A DNA stretch of 64,000 nt, from NCBI RefSeq assembly GCF_024172705.1, contig NZ_CP092900.1:372001-436000 (forward strand), in the 5' to 3' direction. Positions 46,639-55,104 of this stretch are shown in pieces (the first letter of the stretch is position 1; every line of letters starts with the position of its first letter). Both the position numbers and the translations under genes were made by a program. The notes under the pieces were generated by a model. That model worked only from the letters and a program-made list of their open reading frames with translations, was not told the origin of the DNA and made no database searches. Source of the DNA: Candidatus Comchoanobacter bicostacola. Lineage in GTDB: Bacteria; Pseudomonadota; Gammaproteobacteria; Comchoanobacterales; Comchoanobacteraceae.

Positions 46639-47225
46639 TACTGGCATTGACACTTTTATTTGTGTGCTATTTTTTTTATACGCTCTTCCAACCTGTTTTG
46701 CTGTCTAGACAGCGTAGCTTACTGCATGCTACTTCATTAACATTGATTATCGTATTGGCTATTTGGATTCAGCTCGGTGGGTTTATTCAGATGCATCATA
46801 ATATAGGCAGTGCTCAGTCTATGAAAAGTCAGTTATCTAAAAAGTGCGGAGTATCTTATGCTGCTTGTATATTGAGTGCGCGGATGGCTGCGACTGACCA
46901 TCAGTGGAAGCGGGTTGATTGGTTTCTTAAACAGGCTGAACAGTTCGAGGTCAATGATGATGCTCGGACCCAACTAAGCTTATTGAGTCAAATCAATCAG
47001 GAGTCAAATTCAGCGTTAGTCGTAAGGCGTGTGAAAAACTGGTTAGCCAGTCATCCAAATGATATGGTAATAATGGAAGCAGTCGCAAGACGGATGATTT
47101 TTGAAAATAGATTAGAAGCTGCTGGTGATTTATACCAGCAGATGAAAAACAATTGCTTGGATATTAATCAGTGTAGTAAGTTGGAGGAGATTGAAGAAAT
47201 GCTATTAAGTCGGATGAAAGTATGA
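46614..47225 (+). CDS. CcmI-like membrane-anchored TPR protein
   Basis: A 203-residue protein: two N-terminal membrane helices (EIILALTLLFVCYFFY and LTLIIVLAIWIQLGGFI), then a helical, TPR-like periplasmic part (WKRVDWFLKQAEQFEV, ENRLEAAGDLYQQMKNN). Order and position before ccmC suggest CcmI/CycH, which presents apocytochrome c for heme attachment. The family match is by layout only. The GTG start overlaps rluB; the end overlaps ccmC by 4 bases. Confidence 0.55.
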   Translation: MVSSYIEIILALTLLFVCYFFYTLFQPVLLSRQRSLLHATSLTLIIVLAIWIQLGGFIQMHHNIGSAQSMKSQLSKKCGVSYAACILSARMAATDHQWKRVDWFLKQAEQFEVNDDARTQLSLLSQINQESNSALVVRRVKNWLASHPNDMVIMEAVARRMIFENRLEAAGDLYQQMKNNCLDINQCSKLEEIEEMLLSRMKV

Positions 47226-47914
47226 TTCAGTTTTTGTCTCCAAGGTTTGCTAAAGCGTTTGCGTATTGGACGCATAGCCTATCTAAATATTTGTTTGCGC
47301 CTTATGCTTTTTGTGTGTTAATGATGGTTTTGTTTGCACCAGTGGATGCTGTTCAGGGTAGTGTGTATCGTATGATTTATATTCATGTACCATGTGCCAT
47401 TATATCATTAATGGCGTGCTTTTTTATGGGTGTCTTTAGTATCGTATATTGGGTGTATCATTTACGTATTGCACAGATCTTATCTTATCAAGCTGCACGA
47501 GTGGGTTGTTTGGCTGCATGGCTATCCATTATAACCGGTGCTTTTTGGGGTTATTATACATGGGGTACATGGTGGTTGTGGGATATGCGGTTAACCGCGC
47601 AGTTTATTTTGGCATTACTTTATACGCTCTATTTGCTCGCATATCGTGCAAGTACTTTGCGGATGATATCCTCTAAGGTAGTAGCATTGATTGCAATTAT
47701 CGCAATGATTGATATACCGATTATTCACTTTTCAGTAGAGTGGTGGCAATCGCTGCATCAAAAATCAACATTAATGTCGTTAACGAATCATACCATGCCG
47801 TATAGTATGTATATGCCATTATTAGCCGTTATTATAGCGGTAGTTTGGCTTAACTTATGGTGGAGTGCTGCTTACTTTATGCATCATTATCCTATAAGAA
47901 ATGCGCATGAATAA
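47222..47914 (+). CDS. ccmC: Heme exporter protein CcmC
   Basis: A 230-residue membrane protein with six helices and the WWD heme-handling motif in TWGTWWLWDMRLT; MIYIHVPCAI and HFSVEWWQSLHQ carry the conserved heme-ligand histidines. CcmC loads heme on CcmE. The first residues overlap the preceding gene and the last 14 bases overlap ccmE, which leaves no room for ccmD. Confidence 0.95.
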   Translation: MIQFLSPRFAKAFAYWTHSLSKYLFAPYAFCVLMMVLFAPVDAVQGSVYRMIYIHVPCAIISLMACFFMGVFSIVYWVYHLRIAQILSYQAARVGCLAAWLSIITGAFWGYYTWGTWWLWDMRLTAQFILALLYTLYLLAYRASTLRMISSKVVALIAIIAMIDIPIIHFSVEWWQSLHQKSTLMSLTNHTMPYSMYMPLLAVIIAVVWLNLWWSAAYFMHHYPIRNAHE

Positions 47915-48293
47915 GCTTAAACCGTATCAGATACGTTATAAGTCTATGTTACAGACTTTGCTATTTATCGTTGGTGGGGTTGGGGTATTGATTCATGCAT
48001 TATGGGATGGGTTACATGTTTATCAATTGCCAGGAGATTTGGTCGTTAATAAACCCGTGGGTCATGTATACGTAGGTGGCGTCGTTAAGCCTGGATCTCT
48101 GTCCCATGGTGATCAAGTCTTTTCACTATTTCATGAGTCGGAAGAAATTTTAGTACATTTTCACATGCCTTTGCCACCCATGGTTAGAGAGCAGCATGCA
48201 GCTGTTGTTATCGGTTCTTGGAATGGGACTTATTTAGATGCTTCTCGGGTATATGCCAAGCATGATGAGTATTATAGAGATAATAAATCATGA
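47907..48293 (+). CDS. ccmE: Cytochrome c-type biogenesis heme chaperone CcmE
   Basis: A 128-residue periplasmic heme chaperone anchored by one N-terminal helix. YVGGVVKPGSL and LPPMVREQHAAVVIGSWNG are typical, and VYAKHDEYY carries the histidine that binds heme covalently (residue 119 counted from the ATG at 47907). It is shorter than E. coli CcmE (159) at the C-terminus. It overlaps ccmF by 4 bases. Confidence 0.93.
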   Translation: MNKLKPYQIRYKSMLQTLLFIVGGVGVLIHALWDGLHVYQLPGDLVVNKPVGHVYVGGVVKPGSLSHGDQVFSLFHESEEILVHFHMPLPPMVREQHAAVVIGSWNGTYLDASRVYAKHDEYYRDNKS

Positions 48294-49987
48294 TTGTTCT
48301 ATTGGGTAGCGTGTGTTTGCTGGTGGGGTGCTTACTATCAACATTGGGTGCTTGCATCAGTTGTGACAGGCTAACGAAGCGTATATTTGATCGACTATGT
48401 GTTAGCATCTATTTACTTAATATTTTAATCTTGGTTGCATTAGTACGTAGTGATTTTTCATTATCATATGTTTTTAATCATTCGCACAGTCAGTTGTCCT
48501 ATGGAATGAAGATTGCCGCATTGTGGGGAGCAAGCTCTGGTACGTGGTTGCTTATGATTGGACTATTTACCCTATGGTGTCATGCGCTCAGTTCAAAGCT
48601 ACATACGTTTAATTATCTGTGGTTGCGTTATGTCATGGGGTTTTTAGCTTTAATGCTATGGGGGTTGTATTTAATTGACTCACCGTTTAGTGCAAACATG
48701 TTGCCTGTTAGCCAAGGGTTGGATCTCAATCCATTACTTCAAGATACAGGGATGATGATTCATCCGCCTATACTGCTAGCGGGTTATGTCGGCTCCATGG
48801 TGCCATTTTTTTTAGGTAAGGCAGGAGATAGTCAGGAGATAAGAGTTGTGCTTAGGCAGCAGCTGCGCATTGCTTTTTCTTTATTAACCCTGGGGATTCT
48901 TTTAGGGGCTTGGTGGTCTTATCGTGTGCTTGGGTGGGGTGGTTATTGGGCTTGGGATCCAGTTGAGAACGCTTCACTGCTACCATGGGCTATGCTGCTT
49001 ATTATGCTACATACCCTGAAACAACGACTGGATGCAAAGTTTTTGTTTTTAGCTTGGCTATCTGCTTGGTTAACACTGATTGCGATGATGACGGTTAGAA
49101 GTGGTATGCTTGAATCTGTTCATGCTTTTTCTCTGTCTACTATGGCGGGTTTGTTTTTTACAGGGCTGGTAGTTGTGTTTTTTGCGGTGGGTTTGTTTGA
49201 TCGTGATGCATGGCCAAATGCCAGAGCTATAGTGCGTTCTGACCCAGTAGCAAAGTTATGGTTGATATTTGTTTGTGTTATGCTTTCAACATTATTACTA
49301 CCACCCATTCTTTCATCAAAGGGCCTTTATATTATTGCGCCCAGCTTTTATCAATATGTCATTCCACTATGGCTTTGTTATTTGTTATCTGCGTTACAAT
49401 CTATGCAAAAAAAGAGGGTGATATGGACTCTATTGGCTTTTGTGTTTCTTCTCTTTTGGTATTACGCTAATTGGGTCTTGGGTGCGTTTGTTCTGACATT
49501 GGCTTTGGGTGCATTGGTAGAATTAAGGGCGCAAAATTGGCGAATGCGCTTAGTCCATGGTGGATTTATTTTAATGTGTATCTTTATTTGTTTGCATGCT
49601 GTGACCCAACAGTCTGTGGTATATACGCTAGGAGCTGGTTCTGAGGTGGCTGTTGCACAAGATATAGATTTGCGTTTTGATCATCTAAATTATTATGAAA
49701 ATGGGCATGTGTCTGTGTATGAAGCGCAACTGAGTTTGTTTGAATATGGGGATCAGTTATCATTAAAGCCTAAGCTTCGTTATCATCCGAGCCGGGATAT
49801 GGTGGTTGCAAAGCCAGATCTCTTTGTGGGTCTATTTAGAGAGTGGTATGTCACTTTAAATGAGGTGGATGAGCAGGGTACAGCGATTATTACGCTACAA
49901 AAGCATTATTACTTGAGGATTGTTCTGTTATCTGTTTTATTTATGATATCGGGTTTATTGTTGAGAAGGAATGCATATGAAAACTAA
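48290..49987 (+). CDS. ccmF: Cytochrome c heme-lyase subunit CcmF
   Basis: A 565-residue integral membrane protein (E. coli 647) of the heme handling family. The WWD signature is in GWGGYWAWDPVENASLLPW. MMIHPPILLAGYVGSMVPF and ALWGASSGTWLLMIGLFTLW are conserved blocks. A periplasmic domain near residues 430-540 precedes the last helix. CcmF attaches heme from CcmE to apocytochrome. It overlaps ccmE by 4 bases and ccmG by 11. Confidence 0.95.
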   Translation: MIVLLGSVCLLVGCLLSTLGACISCDRLTKRIFDRLCVSIYLLNILILVALVRSDFSLSYVFNHSHSQLSYGMKIAALWGASSGTWLLMIGLFTLWCHALSSKLHTFNYLWLRYVMGFLALMLWGLYLIDSPFSANMLPVSQGLDLNPLLQDTGMMIHPPILLAGYVGSMVPFFLGKAGDSQEIRVVLRQQLRIAFSLLTLGILLGAWWSYRVLGWGGYWAWDPVENASLLPWAMLLIMLHTLKQRLDAKFLFLAWLSAWLTLIAMMTVRSGMLESVHAFSLSTMAGLFFTGLVVVFFAVGLFDRDAWPNARAIVRSDPVAKLWLIFVCVMLSTLLLPPILSSKGLYIIAPSFYQYVIPLWLCYLLSALQSMQKKRVIWTLLAFVFLLFWYYANWVLGAFVLTLALGALVELRAQNWRMRLVHGGFILMCIFICLHAVTQQSVVYTLGAGSEVAVAQDIDLRFDHLNYYENGHVSVYEAQLSLFEYGDQLSLKPKLRYHPSRDMVVAKPDLFVGLFREWYVTLNEVDEQGTAIITLQKHYYLRIVLLSVLFMISGLLLRRNAYEN

Positions 49988-50456
49988 GGTCTTGGGGTTT
50001 GGAGCCCTATTTGTGGTGCTGGCATCAGTCTGGTATGCCAATTTAAAGTCAGATTATGTGCCTAGATTTCAAATTGATGATCTTTCAGGTGTGCGTGTGA
50101 CTGAGTCTGTTTTTAAAAATGGCGGGGTTCTTCATTTCTTTAGAACCAGCTGTGGTTACTGTGTAAGAGAGCTTAATATTTGGGATGATATACAAAATGA
50201 ATACCCAGATTTAGCAGTAGTTACTGTGATTCTAGGCGAGTCTGAACAAAAGGCTCGATTCTTTTTTACGGATTACAATCCTTTTACCCATGTGGCTATG
50301 GATTCTAGCGATGCACTTTGGAGCTCACTAGGTAGTGATTATGGTTATATTCCATTCACGCTGGTTGTTGACAAATCTAGACGTGTCGTGGCCCGATTCG
50401 GGTCTTTAAATGAAGACAATATAGAATCATTTAAGCAGCATTTAGATCAACTATGA
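49977..50456 (+). CDS. ccmG: Thiol-disulfide interchange protein CcmG/DsbE-like
   Basis: A 159-residue thioredoxin-fold protein with an N-terminal anchor (MKTKVLGFGALFVVLASVWY) and the redox motif CGYC in FRTSCGYCVREL; the cis-proline loop is YGYIPFTLVVD. CcmG reduces apocytochrome CxxCH cysteines. The usual tryptophan before the first cysteine is serine. The start at 49977 overlaps ccmF. Its stop TGA abuts the stop of gltA on the opposite strand. Confidence 0.9.
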   Translation: MKTKVLGFGALFVVLASVWYANLKSDYVPRFQIDDLSGVRVTESVFKNGGVLHFFRTSCGYCVRELNIWDDIQNEYPDLAVVTVILGESEQKARFFFTDYNPFTHVAMDSSDALWSSLGSDYGYIPFTLVVDKSRRVVARFGSLNEDNIESFKQHLDQL

Positions 50457-51800
50457 TTAGGGCCAACCAATAGGACGGAACTTCCAACCTGTATAGTATT
50501 GGTTTGGGCGATAAATACTTGCACCAGACTTTCTACATTCTTCAATATGGGCGAGCCATCCTGAGGTTCGAGCTGTTGCAAAGATTAATGGGAATAGGTT
50601 TGTAGGTATTCCGAGTGTCATCATTGCCAATCCAGAATAGAAGTCAACGTTAGGGAATAGCTTTCGATTAATGAAGTACTCATCTTTTAAGGCGGCTTCT
50701 TCTAATAGTATGGCTGTTTTTAGAATATCACTCGGTTTTTCTTCATGCGACTCTTTAATAATGTTCATTGTGAGTTCTCTTAACACTACGGCTCTGGGGT
50801 CCATAGCATTATAAATTCTGTGACCAAATCCAAATAGTTTGAAAGGATCTGAGGGGTCTTTGGCACGATTGATAATGTCTGGTATTTCATCAGAAGTGAT
50901 GCCTTCAAGCATTCTAACCACTTCCTCATTGGCGCCACCATGTAGTGGTCCGGATAAGGCGGTAAGTGCTGCTATAATGCAAGAAATAGTGGATGTTCCA
51001 CAAGATGCAACAGTTCTAGCAACAAATGTAGAGGCGGCAAATGAGTGCTCTGCATGAAGCGTTAAAATCATATCAAGAACTTTAATATGTTTAGGATCAC
51101 TGACTACCTTTTTTGCTTGGGTTGAAAATAGCATGTGTAGGAAGTTAGCAGCATGGCCTAATTCTTCATCTGGGGATACTGTGCGTTGATCTTGTTGGTG
51201 CTTTAAAATATGGGCTGTGATGGTTGGCATTTTGGCAATCATCCGTATGGCTAGCTCTTGTCTGTCTTCGTCGGATGCCATATTGTATTTGTCCTCATAG
51301 CGAGCCGCGAGGGATGCTAGTGCTGCTGACATGATCGTTGTCGCATGTGTTTGTCGATCAAACTGATTGATAACTTCTTCTGTTTGTTTGTCAATAATTC
51401 GATTGGCTTTAAGTTCATCAGAAAACTGTTTGAATTCTTCTTTGCTAGGGGGCTCCCCATTTAAAATAAGGTAGCTGGACTCTAAAAATGTTGAGTGTGT
51501 CGCTAGCTGTTTTACATCAAAACCTCTGTAAAGCAAGATGCCTTGTGGCACTCCATTATCATTGTTTCCACTGGGCTTTATATAGGAAATTTTGGACTCA
51601 TCAGCTGCTGTGTTGCGCATGCCTTTTGTATCTTTGAACAGTATTCTAGTGTTACCTAACTGGTTGATTGAATCTGCATCAATAAATAAGTTTCCATAAG
51701 AATCCTCCGAAAGCTCTAGCTCATATTCTTGGTGAGGCTTTTCGGGGTTATTATTAACTGGAATCGTTAATTTTGCAGCTACTTGAGTCATTTCGCTCAT
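50457..51800 (-). CDS. gltA: Citrate synthase, type II
   Basis: Condenses oxaloacetate and acetyl-CoA to citrate. The 447 residues show catalytic His in GPLHGGANEEVV, His/Arg in FGFGHRIYNAMDPRA and Asp in NVDFYSGLAMMTLGIP. AAGG sits 7 bases before the ATG. In many gammaproteobacteria gltA lies opposite the sdh operon; here it is about 50 kb away. Confidence 0.97.
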   Translation of the reverse strand: MSEMTQVAAKLTIPVNNNPEKPHQEYELELSEDSYGNLFIDADSINQLGNTRILFKDTKGMRNTAADESKISYIKPSGNNDNGVPQGILLYRGFDVKQLATHSTFLESSYLILNGEPPSKEEFKQFSDELKANRIIDKQTEEVINQFDRQTHATTIMSAALASLAARYEDKYNMASDEDRQELAIRMIAKMPTITAHILKHQQDQRTVSPDEELGHAANFLHMLFSTQAKKVVSDPKHIKVLDMILTLHAEHSFAASTFVARTVASCGTSTISCIIAALTALSGPLHGGANEEVVRMLEGITSDEIPDIINRAKDPSDPFKLFGFGHRIYNAMDPRAVVLRELTMNIIKESHEEKPSDILKTAILLEEAALKDEYFINRKLFPNVDFYSGLAMMTLGIPTNLFPLIFATARTSGWLAHIEECRKSGASIYRPNQYYTGWKFRPIGWP

Positions 51801-51879
51801 ACTTTACCTTCCATCGATTAACTAGAGCTATAATAGCATACTTTTACTTTTTTGTATAACTTTACCATGCTGGCTGTAT

Positions 51880-52839
51880 TTAATGAGTCAGTCGGGCACT
51901 ATTTTCATGGCTAGACCGGGTCTTGATATAGACGCATAGGATAGGAACCGTGACGATTACTGCTGGAATAGCTACTGGAGCTATGAATTTGAGCTGTTGC
52001 AGTATGGATGTTTGTGTAAGCGTCAGTTTACCAGTGATTATTCGACTAAGAAAACGGGTAGTGAGCCAAAAAAAAGTTTCAATAAGTAAATAGGTTGAGG
52101 TGAGCGCTGTTAAGATGTTGGTTAGTAGTGTATTAGCTAATCCACATGCATTTTTGTTAGACTGATCCTGGAAAAGAGGATGCATAAAAAACTTTTGATT
52201 TTTGTATTCTTGGTATTTTTCTTTAATTGTAATCCCTAGCTCGTTTATGATGTCAGCATGTTGTGCTAATTGTAAGAAAAAGAATATGGAAACAAGAAAA
52301 AAGCTAGGTTTTAAAAATAACAATAAAGGTGTTAATATGTTTAATACTCTTTGTATTGTTATTGTCCAAAAGAGCCCGACCTTGGGAAATTTTTTCGAGA
52401 ATTTAGTCGTTATGCCCATTGTGCACGCTGTAATCATAGTTACTAAGGAAAAGGGTATTAAAAAATAGATGTTTTTAACCCAACCATGGGTGAAAAAGCC
52501 AATCCATGTTAGGGGGTGCTCTGAACTTACGGTTGCAAAGGTTTGTCTAAATAGATGCTGTGATTGCAGAAAACAGCTAAGAGAGGCTGTAATTAATGCC
52601 ATTGTAGCACTTGTAATACTTCTTAGTAACGCAGCTTGTTTGGCTCTACGTATAAACACCCCTGAACAGATTAGAAAAGATACCGTAAAGAGATAAACTG
52701 TTAATGAATGCCCAAGTAAGAAAGCATTAATAGCAGGATTAGTAACCAGAGTAATGACACTAATGATACCCATTAGTCCATTTAGTATATAAGTATGTAA
52801 GCCCTTTCCCTGCTGTCCTTTCTTCAGTTCTTTCATCAT
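51880..52839 (-). CDS. Orphan multi-span membrane protein, 319 residues
   Basis: Not recognised. About eight hydrophobic segments are seen (for example MGIISVITLVTNPAINAFLL, LTVYLFTVSFLICSG, IYFLIPFSLVTMITACTMG, FIAPVAIPAVIVTVPILCVY). HPLFQDQSNK precedes a late helix, recalling HPIFKLNSR in the protein at 27948. AAGGA lies 8 bases before the ATG at 52839, so this start is preferred to 52863. The DnaA-box region lies directly upstream. Confidence 0.58.
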   Translation of the reverse strand: MMKELKKGQQGKGLHTYILNGLMGIISVITLVTNPAINAFLLGHSLTVYLFTVSFLICSGVFIRRAKQAALLRSITSATMALITASLSCFLQSQHLFRQTFATVSSEHPLTWIGFFTHGWVKNIYFLIPFSLVTMITACTMGITTKFSKKFPKVGLFWTITIQRVLNILTPLLLFLKPSFFLVSIFFFLQLAQHADIINELGITIKEKYQEYKNQKFFMHPLFQDQSNKNACGLANTLLTNILTALTSTYLLIETFFWLTTRFLSRIITGKLTLTQTSILQQLKFIAPVAIPAVIVTVPILCVYIKTRSSHENSARLTH

Positions 52840-52863
52840 TAAATAATTCCTTTTTTTGATCAT

Positions 52864-53177
52864 ATCAGTTGATCTGGGTGTGTCAAGACAGTTTCGATAT
52901 TTAAGTTATGCACAGGAGCTGTGGATAAGTTTGTGGATAAGTCCAGCTTGCGGCTTCTAAGTTACCTGTTTTTTATGGTCTTTATTAATATTGTTCATAT
53001 TTGATACAGGCTTATGTGGTTGATAATTAGGGTTATATTTTGGACTCCCTTATGTTTGCTCTTAAGTCTAATAGATGTTTTTTTTAGAGCGGTAGATGTT
53101 GATAACTTGCTATTAATTAGCATTATTGATGATAGTGAATAACTTAATTATGTTTAGGTCTAAATAATGGCTTTTAT
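52864..53177. other. Candidate replication-origin or DnaA-binding region
   Basis: An AT-rich intergenic region with three DnaA boxes: TTATGCACA at 52906-52914 (+), TGTGGATAA at 52920-52928 (-) and at 52932-52940 (-), the last two 12 bases apart start to start. A near match, TGTTGATAA, lies at 53097-53105. The remaining sequence (52970-53170) is very AT-rich, as expected of an unwinding element. Such clusters mark oriC in gammaproteobacteria, but also datA-like sites. dnaA and mnmG are not adjacent. Confidence 0.5.
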
Positions 53178-53804
53178 TTAAAATAAGTTGATTGTAGTTA
53201 TGAGCTGGCTAATTAGTTGGGCAAGTGATTTGAAGAGAGGGATGCAGCCCGTATAGCCAATAGCTATTCCAGATACTAGGCCAAAAAAATGTCCTTCAAA
53301 AGATACTTTTTCGTCTTCGGGTAAAAATGATAGAAGTAAAGAACCAAAGTAGTAGACAATGACGAGTGCAACGGCGATTGAGGATATGCTTGGGCTTGTA
53401 TAAGCTTGATAGAGTAAATAGCCCATCAGCGACATGACGAGTGCACTGGATCCTATGTGACAGCCTGTTCTTGCAAATATCCAGGTCAGAACACCTGATA
53501 GGTATGCGCAGCTGATCATGATACATAGTGCGGGAGTAATGCCTTTGCTGAATAGAATACTGGTGAGGATTAGAAGGGGAAAGCTGTTGTGTGCAAGGTG
53601 GGTTGCATCGGCATGGAGTAATGGTGAGAAGAAGGGTCCAAGGGGTAGGCTGGGCCAAAATCTGGGGATGATTCCGAGTAGTGATAAACGGTTCATGCTG
53701 AGCATATTAAATAGGTGTATGATCCATAGCAGTAGGGTAAAGCTGAATGCAGCGGGGAAATTTTGAATGATGATTTGGAGAAACTGGTTAAGCTGGGTAA
53801 TCAT
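53178..53804 (-). CDS. Rhomboid-family intramembrane protein
   Basis: A 208-residue membrane protein with about six helices. The loop FFSPLLHADATHLAHNSFPLL matches the rhomboid H/N segment in helix 2, GSSALVMSLMGYL carries the candidate nucleophile serine (usual pattern GxSG), and EGHFFGLVSGIAIGY the candidate catalytic histidine in the last helix. The dyad geometry fits a small rhomboid protease. Substrate unknown. GSS in place of GxSG may alter activity. Confidence 0.82.
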   Translation of the reverse strand: MITQLNQFLQIIIQNFPAAFSFTLLLWIIHLFNMLSMNRLSLLGIIPRFWPSLPLGPFFSPLLHADATHLAHNSFPLLILTSILFSKGITPALCIMISCAYLSGVLTWIFARTGCHIGSSALVMSLMGYLLYQAYTSPSISSIAVALVIVYYFGSLLLSFLPEDEKVSFEGHFFGLVSGIAIGYTGCIPLFKSLAQLISQLITTINLF

Positions 53805-53876
53805 GTTTGATCCTGAGTGATGTTTCTATGATTCAATTTTTTGACATTTTATGCAAGACCATGCATGATGTTCATC

Positions 53877-55070
53877 ATGAATAATATATTAAAATCAATT
53901 AAATCAACGCTTATGGGTCAACAGAATATATGGTTGGCTGTGAGTGGTGGTTTGGATTCTATGGTCCTGTTACATGCAGTGATGCAGTTATGTGCACAAG
54001 ATGGTTTGTGTATTAAGGGGGTAATACATGTCAACCATGGGATTCATGCAGATAGTGATCACTGGGCGAAAGTGGTTGCTGATCAGGCAGCAGAGTATGG
54101 CATTTCGTGTGTGGTTAAGCCTGTTACTTGTTTACCCGGTGCTCATTTAGAAGAGCGAGCGAGGGTAGCGCGTTATGCGGCTATTAAGTCAATAATTGGA
54201 GCGGAGGGTGTGGTTGTTACAGCCCATCATCTAAATGATCAGTATGAAACATTTTTGTTTCGGGCATTAAGAGGCAGTGGGGTACATGGTTTAACTGGTA
54301 TGTCTGAGGTGACTTCGGTTATGGGGGTAAAGGTGGTGAGGCCTTTGTTGGCAGTGAGTCAAGTGATACTGAAGGATTATGCTCATGCACATGGTGTCGT
54401 GTGGGTGGATGATCCAAGTAATGAATCGGTGGCGTATGCTCGGAATGAGATCCGTAGGCAGTGTTCTAGTTTGTTCAATAAAAGTGCTCTATCACTTACG
54501 ATGCAGCATTTGAATCGACAATCTGGTTTGATTAAAGAGCAGACTACGTTGTACTTAAAACAGGTATTGATTGATAGGTATACCATTGATTTAGATTTAT
54601 TGCGTCAATTACCTAAGGGTTGGCAGTTAGAGGTCTTCCATTATTGGGTTGATCAGCAAGCAGGTGTTAAATTAGCCTTAGAGCGGACACAGCAGGTTTT
54701 ACACTCGTTTTTATCTGCAGCGGAGGATAGGCAGCCTGAAGAGAGGGTGGGTGCTTGTATCATTAGGCGCTATCGTCAACGATTGACGAGTTATTCTTAT
54801 GAGCAACCTCCTAAAGTAATGCTAACTTGTCAGAGGGAGATTGTTGTGCCTATGGGGACTATAGTGAACCCTGAGCGAAAGCGGTTGCGTATATATTTAG
54901 GGGTGCAGTTTCCTGGTGGGAAGAAGCAATATCAGAAAATGGGGGTTGCGCCTTGGTTAAGAACCGCAGTACCATGGGTTGTGGTCTTGCCGAGTCATCA
55001 GCCTTATTTAATTGGAGATAAGTACCTAACGGATCAAGGCATTGTTTTGGAAAAAATGGCTATGTGTTGA
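53877..55070 (+). CDS. tilS: tRNA(Ile)-lysidine synthetase
   Basis: Modifies C34 of tRNA-Ile(CAU) to lysidine, which is essential for AUA decoding. The PP-loop is AVSGGLDSMVLLH near residue 20, VNHGIHADSDHWA and TAHHLNDQYETFLFRALRGSG follow. The C-terminal TilS domain is shorter than in E. coli. The start at 53877 (MNNILKSIKST) is chosen from several upstream in-frame codons. Confidence 0.94.
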   Translation: MNNILKSIKSTLMGQQNIWLAVSGGLDSMVLLHAVMQLCAQDGLCIKGVIHVNHGIHADSDHWAKVVADQAAEYGISCVVKPVTCLPGAHLEERARVARYAAIKSIIGAEGVVVTAHHLNDQYETFLFRALRGSGVHGLTGMSEVTSVMGVKVVRPLLAVSQVILKDYAHAHGVVWVDDPSNESVAYARNEIRRQCSSLFNKSALSLTMQHLNRQSGLIKEQTTLYLKQVLIDRYTIDLDLLRQLPKGWQLEVFHYWVDQQAGVKLALERTQQVLHSFLSAAEDRQPEERVGACIIRRYRQRLTSYSYEQPPKVMLTCQREIVVPMGTIVNPERKRLRIYLGVQFPGGKKQYQKMGVAPWLRTAVPWVVVLPSHQPYLIGDKYLTDQGIVLEKMAMC

Positions 55071-55104
55071 TAGTATATTCTGATCTGATGCGGTTCTATT
55101 ATGA

